A stretch of DNA of 30,991 nucleotides, taken from Candidatus Endonucleibacter bathymodioli. Its GTDB lineage: Bacteria; Pseudomonadota; Gammaproteobacteria; Pseudomonadales; Endozoicomonadaceae. Position numbers and translations under genes: made by a program. The stretch covers positions 1-30,991 of the forward strand of contig JASXSV010000030.1 in the NCBI GenBank assembly GCA_030674915.1, read 5' to 3'. The notes below the pieces were generated by a model. That model made no database searches and was not told where the DNA came from. It saw nothing but the letters and a program-made list of their open reading frames with translations. Within the stretch, counting starts at the first letter, position 1, and each line of letters starts with the position of its first letter. Below are positions 9,256-16,671 of the stretch, in pieces.

Positions 9256-9882
9256 TTGAATAATTATTTTGAAAGTCCTTTCGTAGGAAAATCACTAAAA
9301 GAACAAGTGACTAATCCTAATATTATAGTGGGTGTGCATAGCTACTATTCTGGCTATTACCATAAACATAGTTTCGATGATTGTGCTCGTTATTTGCAGT
9401 CAGATAAAGCTGATATCGATAAGTTGATTATCGGTAATTATTGCTCTATTGGTTCTGGGGCAGTCTTTATGATGGCAGGTAATCAAGGGCATCAAAATAA
9501 TTGGGTTAGTACGTTTCCATTTGCCTACCAAGACAATGACAATTTCACTGATGCTAAAGATGGTTTTGAGCGCTCAGGTGATACGGTGATTGGTAATGAT
9601 GTTTGGGTTGGTACTGAAGCTATAATTATGAGCGGTGTTACCGTTGGTGACGGTGCAATTATCGCAAGTCGTGCTGTCGTAACTAAAGACGTTGTACCTT
9701 ATTCAATTGTTGGTTCAAGCCCAGCAAAACACATCCGTTATCGCTTCACTGGAAGTGAAATTGATCAGTTGCTAGAAATGAAATGGTGGCTGTGGAGTGA
9801 TGAGCAAATTAAAGGTGCAATGAGCTTAATGTGCTCGCCAGATATTAGCGGCCTGTATGATTACTGGAGGAATTTGAAATAG
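9256..9882 (+). CDS. catB: CatB-type (xenobiotic) O-acetyltransferase
   Basis: A 208-residue left-handed beta-helix acetyltransferase of the CatB/xenobiotic acetyltransferase family (usually about 210 residues). It uses acetyl-CoA to acetylate hydroxyls such as that of chloramphenicol. It begins [13 protein letters not shown], and has [23 protein letters not shown] and the active-site H79 in AGNQGH, the same number as in the characterised Pseudomonas enzyme. NDVWVG and [14 protein letters not shown] hexapeptide repeats follow. The start is a TTG at 9256 preceded by GTGGATG; the family N-terminus supports it. Relatives are both chromosomal genes and integron cassettes; I see no convincing attC after it. 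Resistance is inferred, not shown; the natural substrate may differ. Confidence 0.9.
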   Translation: MNNYFESPFVGKSLKEQVTNPNIIVGVHSYYSGYYHKHSFDDCARYLQSDKADIDKLIIGNYCSIGSGAVFMMAGNQGHQNNWVSTFPFAYQDNDNFTDAKDGFERSGDTVIGNDVWVGTEAIIMSGVTVGDGAIIASRAVVTKDVVPYSIVGSSPAKHIRYRFTGSEIDQLLEMKWWLWSDEQIKGAMSLMCSPDISGLYDYWRNLK

Positions 9883-10248
9883 CGTATGCCAAAGCATTCC
9901 TAGCCTCCAGTGCATGGCATTTGTGCGTAGTACGCATTAGTCACATGTTTACGTATAGTTTAGTGCAGAGTTAGATTATCTTAGGTATCGTATTAGCGCA
10001 CAAGATATTGAGCAATGAAGCCATACAACTGATAGTATGCAATGTCATTAAATTATCCTTATTCTAGACAAAACATCACATAGAGAGTACTTTTATTCTA
10101 CTCACAAAAATTCAGTTATAGCTATCGAGGACTCTGCTACCCACTGCAAATAAAAGACAGTGGTACAACCTTTGGGCGGTAGCGTGTTTATTTGCAGCCG
10201 ACCATACACATGGCAGATGACTTATTTTCAACTTTCGGGGATTTAAAG
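9883..10248. other. Spacer between catB and the IS30 element
   Basis: No gene was recognised. A hairpin with stem CCACTG/CAGTGG lies at 10140-10162. A weak inverted repeat (ATGCCAAAGCA with TGCATGGCAT) follows the catB stop. It could be the remains of an attC site, but the required core trinucleotides are not there. Confidence 0.4.
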
Positions 10249-10251
10249 ACA

Positions 10252-11334
10252 CGCGGATTTTAGTCATAAGTGCGCCCTTAAAATTTATGCAGCTAACGCC
10301 ATTTCACTATAAATCTCATCAGGTGTTTTAAAGTCTAACAGTTTTCTTGGTCTTTGGTTTAGTCGGTTTTGTATATCTAAAATTTCTTTGTCAGTGACAT
10401 TATCCAAAGATTGGCTTTTGGGCAAATATTGTCTTATCAAACCATTATGATTTTCATTCAAACCTCGTTCCCACGAGGAGTAAGGGTGAGCAAAATAGGT
10501 ATCTACGTTAAGCTTTTTCTTGATTTTTTCATGAAAGGCGAACTCCTTTCCGTTATCAAATGTGATCGTGAGTAAGTCTGATTGGTAAGGCTTGAGCATC
10601 GTTATAATTGCTTTCGTCACCACGTCAGCGTGCTTTGAAGGAACACGTTTTACCAAATTTAATTTACTCACTCTTTCCGTTAATGTAACCAGTACACCCT
10701 TGTGTCTTTTGCCAATTACAGTGTCTGCTTCCCAATCGCCTAAACGTATTTTTTGATCCACAATTCCAGGTCGATCATCAATGCTAACACGGTTTCGGAT
10801 CTGGCCTCGTGCATCGGGCTTTCTTGTTCTTTGCTTATACTTCTTGTGCCGAAGATGTTGATACAAGCAACCACCCCCAGCTTTGTCCTCTCGAATAAAC
10901 TGGTAAATCGTAGAGGGACATACAGAAGGTTGATTATCTCGTTTAAGGCGTCCTTGTATTTGCTCAGGGCTCCACTGCTTACTTAGTCTGTCAGTAATTT
11001 TATCTTTCAGTTCAGCTACCATCTTGGTCGCTTTTGGTTTCTGTTGATGACGTTCCTGCGCAAAATTATGTGCTTGCTTCGGGCGATAACCTCTAGCCCC
11101 TGTATTTCTAGCCAACTCTCTTTTAACGGTACTCAAATCACGCCTTAAGTCTTGGGCGATAATTTCATTTGAAACTCCTGCTTTTTTCTCTGACCAAATC
11201 TGGTATCTTTCTTCTTGAGTCAGGTGGGTATAACGCTTATTCATAAGTGGTCTCACATTGGTTTTTGGTAGAACCGTGAGTGTACCCTCTGGCTCAACTT
11301 TTTCAATATGGCGCACTTATGACTGAAATCCGCG
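10252..11334 (-). mobile_element. IS30-family insertion sequence, complete
   Basis: A 1083-bp element with 25-bp terminal inverted repeats that differ at one position: CGCGGATTTTAGTCATAAGT at the left and CGCGGATTTCAGTCATAAGT at the right (reverse complement), both continuing GCGCC. The 3-bp ACA occurs immediately outside both ends (10249-10251 and 11335-11337) as the target duplication. It encodes one intact IS30-type transposase on the - strand. The intact ends, duplication and reading frame point to a recent insertion. Confidence 0.93.
10285..11244 (-). CDS. IS30-family transposase
   Basis: A DDE transposase of 319 residues from the chosen start. The N-terminal helix-turn-helix begins with RYTHLTQEERYQIW and continues through AQDLRRDLSTVKREL, the usual IS30 DNA-binding region. 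The catalytic core has GDWEADTVIG (first Asp), TFDNGKEF (second Asp) and the Glu in SSWERGLNENHNGLIRQYLP. The frame is open 24 codons further upstream to 11316, but those codons run into the terminal inverted repeat, and family proteins start about here, so 11244 is preferred. The frame is intact, so it is probably active. There are no accessory genes. Confidence 0.93.
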   Translation of the reverse strand: MNKRYTHLTQEERYQIWSEKKAGVSNEIIAQDLRRDLSTVKRELARNTGARGYRPKQAHNFAQERHQQKPKATKMVAELKDKITDRLSKQWSPEQIQGRLKRDNQPSVCPSTIYQFIREDKAGGGCLYQHLRHKKYKQRTRKPDARGQIRNRVSIDDRPGIVDQKIRLGDWEADTVIGKRHKGVLVTLTERVSKLNLVKRVPSKHADVVTKAIITMLKPYQSDLLTITFDNGKEFAFHEKIKKKLNVDTYFAHPYSSWERGLNENHNGLIRQYLPKSQSLDNVTDKEILDIQNRLNQRPRKLLDFKTPDEIYSEMALAA

Positions 11335-11470
11335 ACATGTTAAGATATTTCAACATATAAGTTAGGCTGATGCCGTAAAGTGTTGTAGAAGAGAATATAA
11401 AGCAATTAGAAATTTAATTTAATAATTCTGGAGATTTGCATAAAGCGAGCGGTTATACCCATAAGGCATC

Positions 11471-11640
11471 ACGAATTCTTTCTCGCTTCCACGCAGGATC
11501 GTGGGGATGCATACTGTTAGTGGGTTGAGCCACAACACTAAAATACGTCGATGTTTCCACACAAGGAGCTGTGAGAAGTTTGGTTGCAATGGTAAGTAAG
11601 GTACGCATTCCCACGCAGAAGCGTGGGAACGAGGAAAAGT
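11471..11640. repeat. REPIN-like pair of inverted REP palindromes
   Basis: Two REP palindromes in opposite orientation: TTCTCGCTTCCACGCAGGAT and onward at 11478-11515, and GCATTCCCACGCAGAAGCGT and onward at 11605-11634. About 90 bp separates them. Each can fold into a CCACGC/GCGTGG hairpin. The same palindrome recurs at 14816, 17600, 17840, 27318 and 29334. The surrounding 11338-11773 otherwise holds no recognisable gene. Confidence 0.75.
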
Positions 11641-11773
11641 CAGATATGATATTGTTTTTATTATATATTGACAATGGACATCTAAAATTCACATTGGGAT
11701 TAGGAGGAAGCTGATTGGGGGGGTTAGAAGGAAAGTCTCCTACTAATAATACTGTTATATCATTGAGCCTAAT

Positions 11774-12103
11774 ATGAAATACATTATTTTACTATTTTTT
11801 ATTTCAATTTTCACATTGGCAAACGCTAAAAACATATGCCCAATCAGCACTGACATTCCTGAGTATATAAGATCTGCTGAATCATTCTACAATAAAGAAA
11901 ATGCTGAGAGTGCAATAGAGTTCTTAAGTACTATTGTAAAACACAATATATCATCAGGAGGATGGGTGGAAGTTCCTAATGCATTAAAAACAATTGATGG
12001 ATTTATTCAAAAAAAGCAATGTTTAAACAGCAATGGATACCCTGATAGTCAAGACTGTTTTAGTTTCTGTAAATTCCTAGAATTATCTTATCCACATGAC
12101 TAA
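11774..12103 (+). CDS. Small secreted protein of unknown function (integron cassette)
   Basis: A 109-residue protein. A clear signal peptide (residues 1-18, hydrophobic ILLFFISIFTLANA) suggests export; the mature part of about 90 residues has several cysteines (around positions 22, 82, 96 and 100), which could form disulfides in the periplasm. No family was recognised. The stop codon lies 18 bp before an attC site (12121-12224), the arrangement expected for a cassette gene. No attC was found on its left, where a REPIN intervenes. The sequence is AT-rich compared with the acyltransferase cassette that follows later. Confidence 0.7.
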   Translation: MKYIILLFFISIFTLANAKNICPISTDIPEYIRSAESFYNKENAESAIEFLSTIVKHNISSGGWVEVPNALKTIDGFIQKKQCLNSNGYPDSQDCFSFCKFLELSYPHD

Positions 12104-12120
12104 ATAATGAAATTTAAATC

Positions 12121-12224
12121 ATATAACAATCGCATTCACTAAGATTGCCATAAGGGTCACGTATTTTGCAAAAAAAACGCAAAATACGTGCCCCTCACGG
12201 AATCCTGTGATGTGGGCGTTAGGC
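12121..12224 (+). other. attC recombination site 1
   Basis: The left core is ATATAAC (12121-12127) and the right core is GTTAGGC (12218-12224). The flanking arms pair (GCATTCAC with GTGATGTG) with one unpaired T, as IntI substrates do. Between them is a perfect 12-bp stem, CACGTATTTTGC (12158-12169) with GCAAAATACGTG (12179-12190). Folded as single strand this gives a long hairpin, typical of attC. Crossover is expected at G|TTAGGC. Confidence 0.8.
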
Positions 12225-12249
12225 AATAAACAACAAAGGAGAAAAAACA

Positions 12250-12462
12250 ATGTCATGGCCACGTAATCAAAGTACAGCACCTGGCGGTGGGTTATCAACC
12301 GCTTCTGGTGGAGGTTTATCAACGGTAACTGGTGGTGGCATGTCCACCTCAAGTTCAAATGTTTATCACAGCAACATTCCTCCTTGGCCAGTATTTATCC
12401 AAGAATTACAAAATCGAGGGATGGAAGAATACGTAGATCTAATTCGGCAATATTTAGGTTAG
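12250..12462 (+). CDS. 70-aa GGG-repeat protein (integron cassette)
   Basis: A 70-residue protein with a strong AAAGGAG ribosome-binding site. Residues about 8-33 contain a degenerate eight-residue repeat (GGGLSTAS, GGGLSTVT, GGGMSTS), followed by a conserved-looking C-terminus (SNIPPWPVFIQEL, then RGMEEYVDLIRQYL). I recall similar small hypothetical proteins with GPGGGLST repeats in many bacteria, but no function. No signal peptide or membrane segment. It sits between attC sites 1 and 2, so it is the sole gene of one cassette. Confidence 0.75.
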   Translation: MSWPRNQSTAPGGGLSTASGGGLSTVTGGGMSTSSSNVYHSNIPPWPVFIQELQNRGMEEYVDLIRQYLG

Positions 12463-12473
12463 GTAGCAATAAT

Positions 12474-12560
12474 GCCTAACAAACAGCTCAACCCAGCAAT
12501 TTATACGCCGTTTCGCTACGCTATACTCTGTATAAGTTGCAGGTTAGCAAAGCGTTAGGA
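12474..12560 (+). other. attC recombination site 2
   Basis: Cores GCCTAAC (12474-12480) and GTTAGGA (12554-12560). The arms pair: the left AGCTCAACC matches the complement of the right GGTTAGC with one unpaired C, then ATTTATAC with GTATAAGT. This is the classical asymmetry of attC. It separates the 70-aa cassette from the acyltransferase cassette. Confidence 0.9.
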
Positions 12561-12574
12561 ACCAGGAAGGCAAT

Positions 12575-13237
12575 ATGGACAATATCGTAATCATTGGTTC
12601 ATCGGGCCATGCTAAAGTTATCATCGACATCGTGCAGCAGGAAGGCAAATACAACGTAGCCGGGTTACTGGATCGATTCCGAAATGTCGGCGAGAAAACG
12701 TTGGGCTGCCCCTTTCTTGGAAAAGAAGAGGATTTGCCAGAATTGATAAAGGCGCATGCTCTAAAGGGCGCGATAGTTGCCATTGGCGATAATTTCTTGC
12801 GCTCAAAGGTAACTGCGCATATCAAAGAAATAAGCCCAGACCTTCCGTTTGTTTCTGCTATCCACCCCAAAGCATCAATAGCAATGGAAGTTTCAATCGG
12901 AGAGGGAGCCGTTGTAATGGCGGGGGTTTCCATCAATCCATGTTCTTCAGTTGGTAGATTCTGCATTCTGAACACCAATTCTTCGCTTGACCACGACTCG
13001 ATACTGGAAGATTTCGCGAGTCTTGCTCCGGGCGCAACGATAGGTGGCAATTGTCAGATAGGTCAATATTCAGCCGTCAGTATCGGGGCGGTTCTGATCC
13101 ACAGAATTAATGTTGGTGAACACACAATTATTGGCGCTGGCTCGCTTGTCATGAAGTCTATTGAGTCATTTGCCATTGCTTTTGGATCGCCAGCAAAAGT
13201 AATCCGCAATCGGAAGCAAGGAGACAAATATCTGTGA
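12575..13237 (+). CDS. NeuD/PglD-like sugar O/N-acyltransferase (integron cassette)
   Basis: A 220-residue cytoplasmic enzyme of the sialic-acid O-acetyltransferase NeuD / PglD family, expected to transfer an acetyl group from acetyl-CoA to a (nucleotide-)sugar. The N-terminal Rossmann-like part starts IVIIGSSGHAKVI (residues 4-16). From about residue 90 there are left-handed beta-helix hexapeptide repeats, with the likely catalytic base H140 in SSLDHDS, ending IAFGSPAKVIRNR. Length is normal for the family. An AGGAAGG ribosome-binding site precedes the ATG. attC sites 2 and 3 flank it. The sequence looks more GC-rich than the adjacent cassettes, suggesting a different source. The acceptor sugar is not known. 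Confidence 0.88.
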   Translation: MDNIVIIGSSGHAKVIIDIVQQEGKYNVAGLLDRFRNVGEKTLGCPFLGKEEDLPELIKAHALKGAIVAIGDNFLRSKVTAHIKEISPDLPFVSAIHPKASIAMEVSIGEGAVVMAGVSINPCSSVGRFCILNTNSSLDHDSILEDFASLAPGATIGGNCQIGQYSAVSIGAVLIHRINVGEHTIIGAGSLVMKSIESFAIAFGSPAKVIRNRKQGDKYL

Positions 13238-13244
13238 AAACGGC

Positions 13245-13317
13245 TCCTAACCAAACGCTGCACCTGACCACTATTCCGCTACTGCGCCATAGCGGCAGGT
13301 GAGCTTGGACGTTAGGA
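13245..13317 (+). other. attC recombination site 3
   Basis: Cores TCCTAAC (13245-13251) and GTTAGGA (13311-13317) are exact complements. The arms GCTGCACCTG and CAGGTGAGC pair over nine bases with one unpaired G. It is 73 bp long and begins 7 bp after the acyltransferase stop. Confidence 0.9.
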
Positions 13318-13339
13318 AACAAAAATTAAAGGAGACTCT

Positions 13340-13763
13340 ATGTTTGACCCAGGGTATTACACTGAAAATGATTTGATGAAAGCAGACTTTAAGTCAGTCG
13401 GCAAAAATGTATCAATTGCAAAAAATTGTACAATAATTGGATTACCCAACATCTCGATTGGAGATAATGTGCGTATTGACGGCTACTGTTCCATAATTGC
13501 AGCGGGAACGGAATATGTGACATTAGGTTCTTATATACAATTGGTAGTTACTGCATGTTATCCGCCGGGGATGGTATCGTGATGGATGATTTTTCTGGAA
13601 AGTTCTTAATAAACCCAATGGTGCCTGAAAAATATATCTGACTTACTCAAGGAAAAGTAGAATTAAGAAAGCATGTAATAATTGGTTCAGGTTCAGTTAT
13701 TCTACCAAAGGTAACAATTGGTGAAGGTTCATCTGTAGGTGCATTATCTCTGGTAACTAAGTT
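13340..13763 (+). pseudogene. Broken hexapeptide O-acetyltransferase (cassette)
   Basis: Remains of a WbbJ/maltose-acetyltransferase-like enzyme. The first frame (13340-13582, strong AAAGGAG site) reads FDPGYYTENDLMKADFKSVG and then hexapeptide repeats to about codon 66. Then a shift to another frame occurs, probably with loss of some 25-30 codons: from 13567 the reading is GDGIVMDDFSG, NPMVPEKYI, a TGA stop at 13639-13641, and HVIIGSGSVILPKV to LSLVTK. At about 13763 the homology stops and marC sequence begins. Frameshift, deletion, stop and lost C-terminus make it non-functional. It follows attC site 3. Confidence 0.8.
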
Positions 13764-13765
13764 CG

Positions 13766-14212
13766 GTTTTAGGTAAATCAATTTTCCACCTCTTTGGAAT
13801 AACCCTTCCTGCATTGCGAATAGCTGGAGGTATTTTGGTGTTTCTTGTTGGATACCATATGCTTCAAGGGAAAGTTTCAACGTTACATATGACTCAAGAA
13901 AGTAACGATTCAGATGTGGCTGTATCCCCTCTGGCAGTACCGCTTCTCGCTGGACCAGGAGCTATTGCAACAGCTATGAATTATTCTGCGGCAGGAGGAT
14001 GGTGGGGAATTTCTATAACAATATTTGTGTTTGCAGTCCTATGTCTTATTACATTCTTTTGTTTTATTTTTAGTTCAAAGATATTAATAATAATAGGTGA
14101 AAGTGGGATTGGTATTGTTACTCGTTTAATGGGGTTAATTTTGGCTGTGATTGGAGTGCAAATGTTGATAGTTGGTATTAATGGTGCTATCCACATTTCA
14201 ACCGTAAGCTAA
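13766..14212 (+). pseudogene. marC: 5'-truncated MarC-family membrane protein (cassette)
   Basis: About 148 codons matching the C-terminal two-thirds to three-quarters of MarC/YhgN inner-membrane proteins (usually about 200 residues). It has LFGITLPALRIAGGILVF, then the family motif SPLAVPLLAGPGAIAT, and RLMGLILAVIGVQM near the end. The first one or two membrane segments and start codon are missing; the sequence joins the broken acetyltransferase at about 13763-13766. An internal ATG at 13814 would give only 132 residues. MarC proteins are polytopic membrane proteins of uncertain function. The stop overlaps the left core of attC site 4, so it belongs to a cassette. Confidence 0.8.
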
Positions 14213-14265
14213 CAAGCCACTCAAGGATGACGCTGAAAGCGGCGCATCTTAGTGGAGCGTTATAT
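14207..14265 (+). other. attC recombination site 4 (59 bp)
   Basis: A classical 59-base element. Cores are AGCTAAC (14207-14213) and GTTATAT (14259-14265). The arm CCACTCAAGGAT pairs with ATCTTAGTGG with a single unpaired C. The inner loop has GACGCTGAAAGCGGCGC. The marC stop codon TAA (14210-14212) is inside the left core. Confidence 0.9.
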
Positions 14266-14815
14266 CAATATTCAAGGAGTATTATTAACTATCGAGAAAA
14301 GCTTAAAGTTAATAGGTTTAGAACGTCTTCAATTGAGGGGCGATCTTTCAATGAAGAGATGGAAAGCGATCGAGGTAGATCTATAAACTCCGCTGCGGTT
14401 AGGCTTCATATTGGATAACGTGTTGGCTGTCGCGGATGAACTGTTGATTGATATCGACTGATCATTACGTGGGCATAGACTCATGCCGGTATTTTCTGCA
14501 ATAGCAGAAAGGCATGAGTTTCAGGCTGGCAATCAAATAGTTATGGGCGTATCGGCTCGGGTGTCATGAGAGTTGTATGGGTATGGCTAACAGGATAAAA
14601 GCTGCGAGAGTAGTAAGTGCTGACAAACCTGTCAGGATTAGTGCGTTTTGCTTCGGTGTGCAGAAAGCTTAGGGATTTTGAAAGTGTGCTTGCTGGGGCT
14701 TTTTTAAGATTGCTCCTAAGGAAAGAAGATTTTACGACAGTGCAGGCGCATCAAGTCTAGGATTCTGGTTTAATGGTGCTATTGTCTGGCTTTAATTATA
14801 TTGTGGCTATCTATT
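14266..14815. other. Gene-free stretch behind attC site 4
   Basis: No protein was recognised; one frame at 14227-14418 is featureless and overlaps attC. A compound hairpin at 14479-14519 pairs ACTCATGCC with GGCATGAGT and TTTCTGC with GCAGAAA around a 4-base loop; it is not followed by a T run, so it may be the remains of another palindromic site rather than a terminator. Confidence 0.45.
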
Positions 14816-14886
14816 TCTCGTTCCCACGCTCCTGCGTGGGAATGCATACAGAGTAAATAATGGGTAAAAAAGCCGCTACAAAATAC
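14816..14886 (+). repeat. REP palindrome with 30-bp tail
   Basis: It begins TCTCGTTCCCACGCTCCTGC and continues through GTGGGAATGCATAC, a perfect CCCACGC/GCGTGGG hairpin. It is followed by a tail (AAATAATGGGTAAAAAAGCC, then GCTACAAAATA) shared with the copy at 17600-17670. Its right end abuts the point at which the integrase homology stops. Confidence 0.8.
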
Positions 14887-14889
14887 CAC

Positions 14890-15255
14890 CTACAACAAGC
14901 TCACTTCTTCTTTTGTCAAGACAGAAGGTATTCTAGGCTCTTTTCTAGAGCGACTTGTGGGAATGCCCTCTAATGAGATGTTAAGAACTTTTGAAATAAA
15001 GAAGGCAAGCGCATTCAAAGCCTGATTTTGAGTTGAAGGTGCAACATTGTTATTAACCGCCAAATGAGTTAAAAATTGCTCAACACAAATATTTTAGTCT
15101 TTATAAAGTGCATCTTTTGATTGAAATTTATAAAACTTAATGAATCGAGCAATCCAGTCACAATAACCTTTTTCATTAGTGTAAGCATAACCTTCTCGTT
15201 GCAGAAACTCTTTAAGTTCATCAATGATCGAACGTTTAGTATTAGATATTACAAC
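14890..15255 (-). pseudogene. intI: Decayed integron integrase, N-terminal part (intI remnant)
   Basis: On the - strand one frame reads about 121 codons that match the N-terminal (SAM-like, core-binding) domain of tyrosine recombinases of the IntI type: IDELKEFLQREGYAYTNEKG, then YCDWIARFIKFY, EQFLTHLAVNNNVAPSTQ, NQALNALAFFISKVL, and IPSVLTKEEVSLL. A TAA stop at 15094-15096 interrupts it, no ATG precedes it (an ATA at 15247-15249 may be the former start), and it ends in TAG at 14890-14892. The catalytic domain with the Arg/His/Tyr residues, some 200 residues, is missing. The break lies against a REP element. In integrons intI is transcribed away from attI and the cassettes, which is the arrangement seen with the cassettes to the right. 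It cannot be functional. Confidence 0.82.
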
Positions 15256-15388
15256 GCCCTATTTCCAGAATATTCTATAAATACTCAGTACTAGGTCAAT
15301 AGTCCTTTTTATTCAATAGTTATGCGAATGATCCGGATGTAGTATTTTGAAATATGGCATATGTGTGTTACCTTTTCTCATGCTAGAT

Positions 15389-15395
15389 GTTAGGC
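15389..15395 (+). other. Putative attI/first-cassette junction
   Basis: GTTAGGC, an integrase core site, lies about 135 bp upstream of the intI remnant and 32 bp before the first gene of the right-hand cassettes. It has no paired left core, which fits an attI rather than an attC. The region 15256-15388 would then hold attI and any cassette promoter; no promoter was identified with confidence. Confidence 0.55.
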
Positions 15396-15426
15396 TTGCA
15401 AAACTCGTATTCAGAAAGGTGGATAA

Positions 15427-16104
15427 ATGAAAAATATTTATGGTGTGTATGGAGCAGGAGGTTTTGGCAGAGAGGTTATGCCATTGCTAGAAGAATATTT
15501 GGTATCGATTAACGAGTCAAAAGAAAACATCTATTTTATTGATGATTTTTGTGATGGTGAATATATAAATTCATTGCCTATAGTTAGTTATAATTCATTT
15601 TTACATTTATCAGCAGATGAACGCAGTGTTACTATTGCAATAGAAAATAGTAACGTAAGAGAAAAGCTAACAAATAAATGTTTAGAATCTAATGTTAGAA
15701 TTCTTGGTGTAAGTGCAACTAATGTAATGAAGCTGGCTGAAGTAAGTATTGGTTGTGGGGCAATTCTATGTCCTTTCGTTACGCTAACATCCAATGTAAA
15801 AATTGGAAAATCATTTCAAGCTAACATTTACAGCTATGTCGCACATGATTGCATCATTGGTGATTATGTTACTTTTTCTCCTAGCGTTAGATGCAATGGT
15901 AATGTTGTAATTGATGATCATGTATATATTGGAACTGGGGCGATAATTAAACAAGGCACGTCGGAAAAACCAATAAAAATTGGCAAAGGAGCTATTATTT
16001 CTGTCGGAGCATTCGTCACTAAAAATGTTCCTGATGGCGTAACAGTTTTTGGAAATCCAGCGATAGAGCTTACAAAAGAAAACCTGAGGAAACGTAATGG
16101 ATGA
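15427..16104 (+). CDS. NeuD/PglD-like sugar acyltransferase (integron cassette)
   Basis: A 225-residue member of the NeuD/PglD acyltransferase family, unlike the one at 12575 in composition (AT-rich). The N-terminal nucleotide-binding fold starts YGVYGAGGFGREV (residues 5-17). Hexapeptide repeats run from about residue 100, with the likely catalytic H140 in YSYVAHDCIIGD. The C-terminal end is VTVFGNPAIELTKEN. It has a GGTGGAT site before the ATG. Its end overlaps the MaoC-like gene by 8 bp, so the two are translationally coupled in one cassette, with attC site 5 behind both. It probably acylates a nucleotide-sugar amine or hydroxyl; the exact substrate is not inferable. Confidence 0.87.
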   Translation: MKNIYGVYGAGGFGREVMPLLEEYLVSINESKENIYFIDDFCDGEYINSLPIVSYNSFLHLSADERSVTIAIENSNVREKLTNKCLESNVRILGVSATNVMKLAEVSIGCGAILCPFVTLTSNVKIGKSFQANIYSYVAHDCIIGDYVTFSPSVRCNGNVVIDDHVYIGTGAIIKQGTSEKPIKIGKGAIISVGAFVTKNVPDGVTVFGNPAIELTKENLRKRNG

Positions 16105-16516
16105 TAAACTTATATTTAACTGTTTCTCTATTGAAGATATTTCAATAGGTATGGAGGTATCTTACTCGCAAACTATAACTGATGCAGACGTTAAGAGTTT
16201 TGCAGGTATTTCAGGTGATAATAACCCTGTACACATGAGTAATGAATATGCAGAGAAAAGTCATTTTAAAAAAAGAATTGCTCATGGGTTAATGTCAGCA
16301 TCGTACTTTTCCGTATTATTTGGCACTAAAATACCTGGGTATGGGTGCGTGTATATATCACAATTGCTATTGTTCAAGAATCCTGTGTATCTAAATGATA
16401 CTGTAACAGCTACTGTTACAGTTATAGAAAAGAATATAGAAATGTTTTTTAAAACAGTATGCCGAGTTAAGAATAAAGTTGTCCTTGATGGAGAGGCTGA
16501 AATCTATGTGCCATAG
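16097..16516 (+). CDS. MaoC-like acyl dehydratase / (R)-specific enoyl-CoA hydratase
   Basis: A 139-residue single hot-dog-fold protein of the MaoC/PhaJ family, about the usual length. The hydratase motif is complete: SGDNNPVHMS with D41 and H46, and the following RIAHGLMSASY with H63-G64. Family members hydrate trans-2-enoyl-CoA to (R)-3-hydroxyacyl-CoA. It overlaps the acyltransferase gene by 8 bp and shares its cassette. One inference is that it supplies a 3-hydroxyacyl group (such as 3-hydroxybutyryl) to the partner acyltransferase; such N-acyl groups are known on bacterial sugars. This pairing is suggestive only. Confidence 0.88.
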   Translation: MDDKLIFNCFSIEDISIGMEVSYSQTITDADVKSFAGISGDNNPVHMSNEYAEKSHFKKRIAHGLMSASYFSVLFGTKIPGYGCVYISQLLLFKNPVYLNDTVTATVTVIEKNIEMFFKTVCRVKNKVVLDGEAEIYVP

Positions 16517-16524
16517 AAAACATA

Positions 16525-16621
16525 GCCTAACAAGATTCTCCAGCGAACAATTCAAAGCGTCACTTGTTTTGCATACGCAAAAACGTGCCACTTTGAATTG
16601 CCGCTGAACATAGCGTTATTC
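16525..16621 (+). other. attC recombination site 5
   Basis: Cores GCCTAAC (16525-16531) and GTTATTC (16615-16621). Arms CCAGCGAACAATTCAAAG and CTTTGAATTGCCGCTG pair over about 16 bases with bulges. A further inner palindrome surrounds TTTTGCATACGCAAAA. It is 97 bp long and follows the MaoC stop by 8 bp. Confidence 0.88.
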
Positions 16622-16671
16622 TTCAAAAACACATGCCTCAATCACTTGACAAACAAAATAAATGAGAACTC

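Noticed and set aside
9256..9990. catB considered as an integron cassette
   Set aside because: I could not find paired attC cores within 100 bp after its stop, only a weak inverted repeat, so it is left as an ordinary chromosomal or transferred gene.
14227..14418. A 63-codon frame behind marC
   Set aside because: It starts inside attC site 4 and has no recognisable domain; it is most likely chance.
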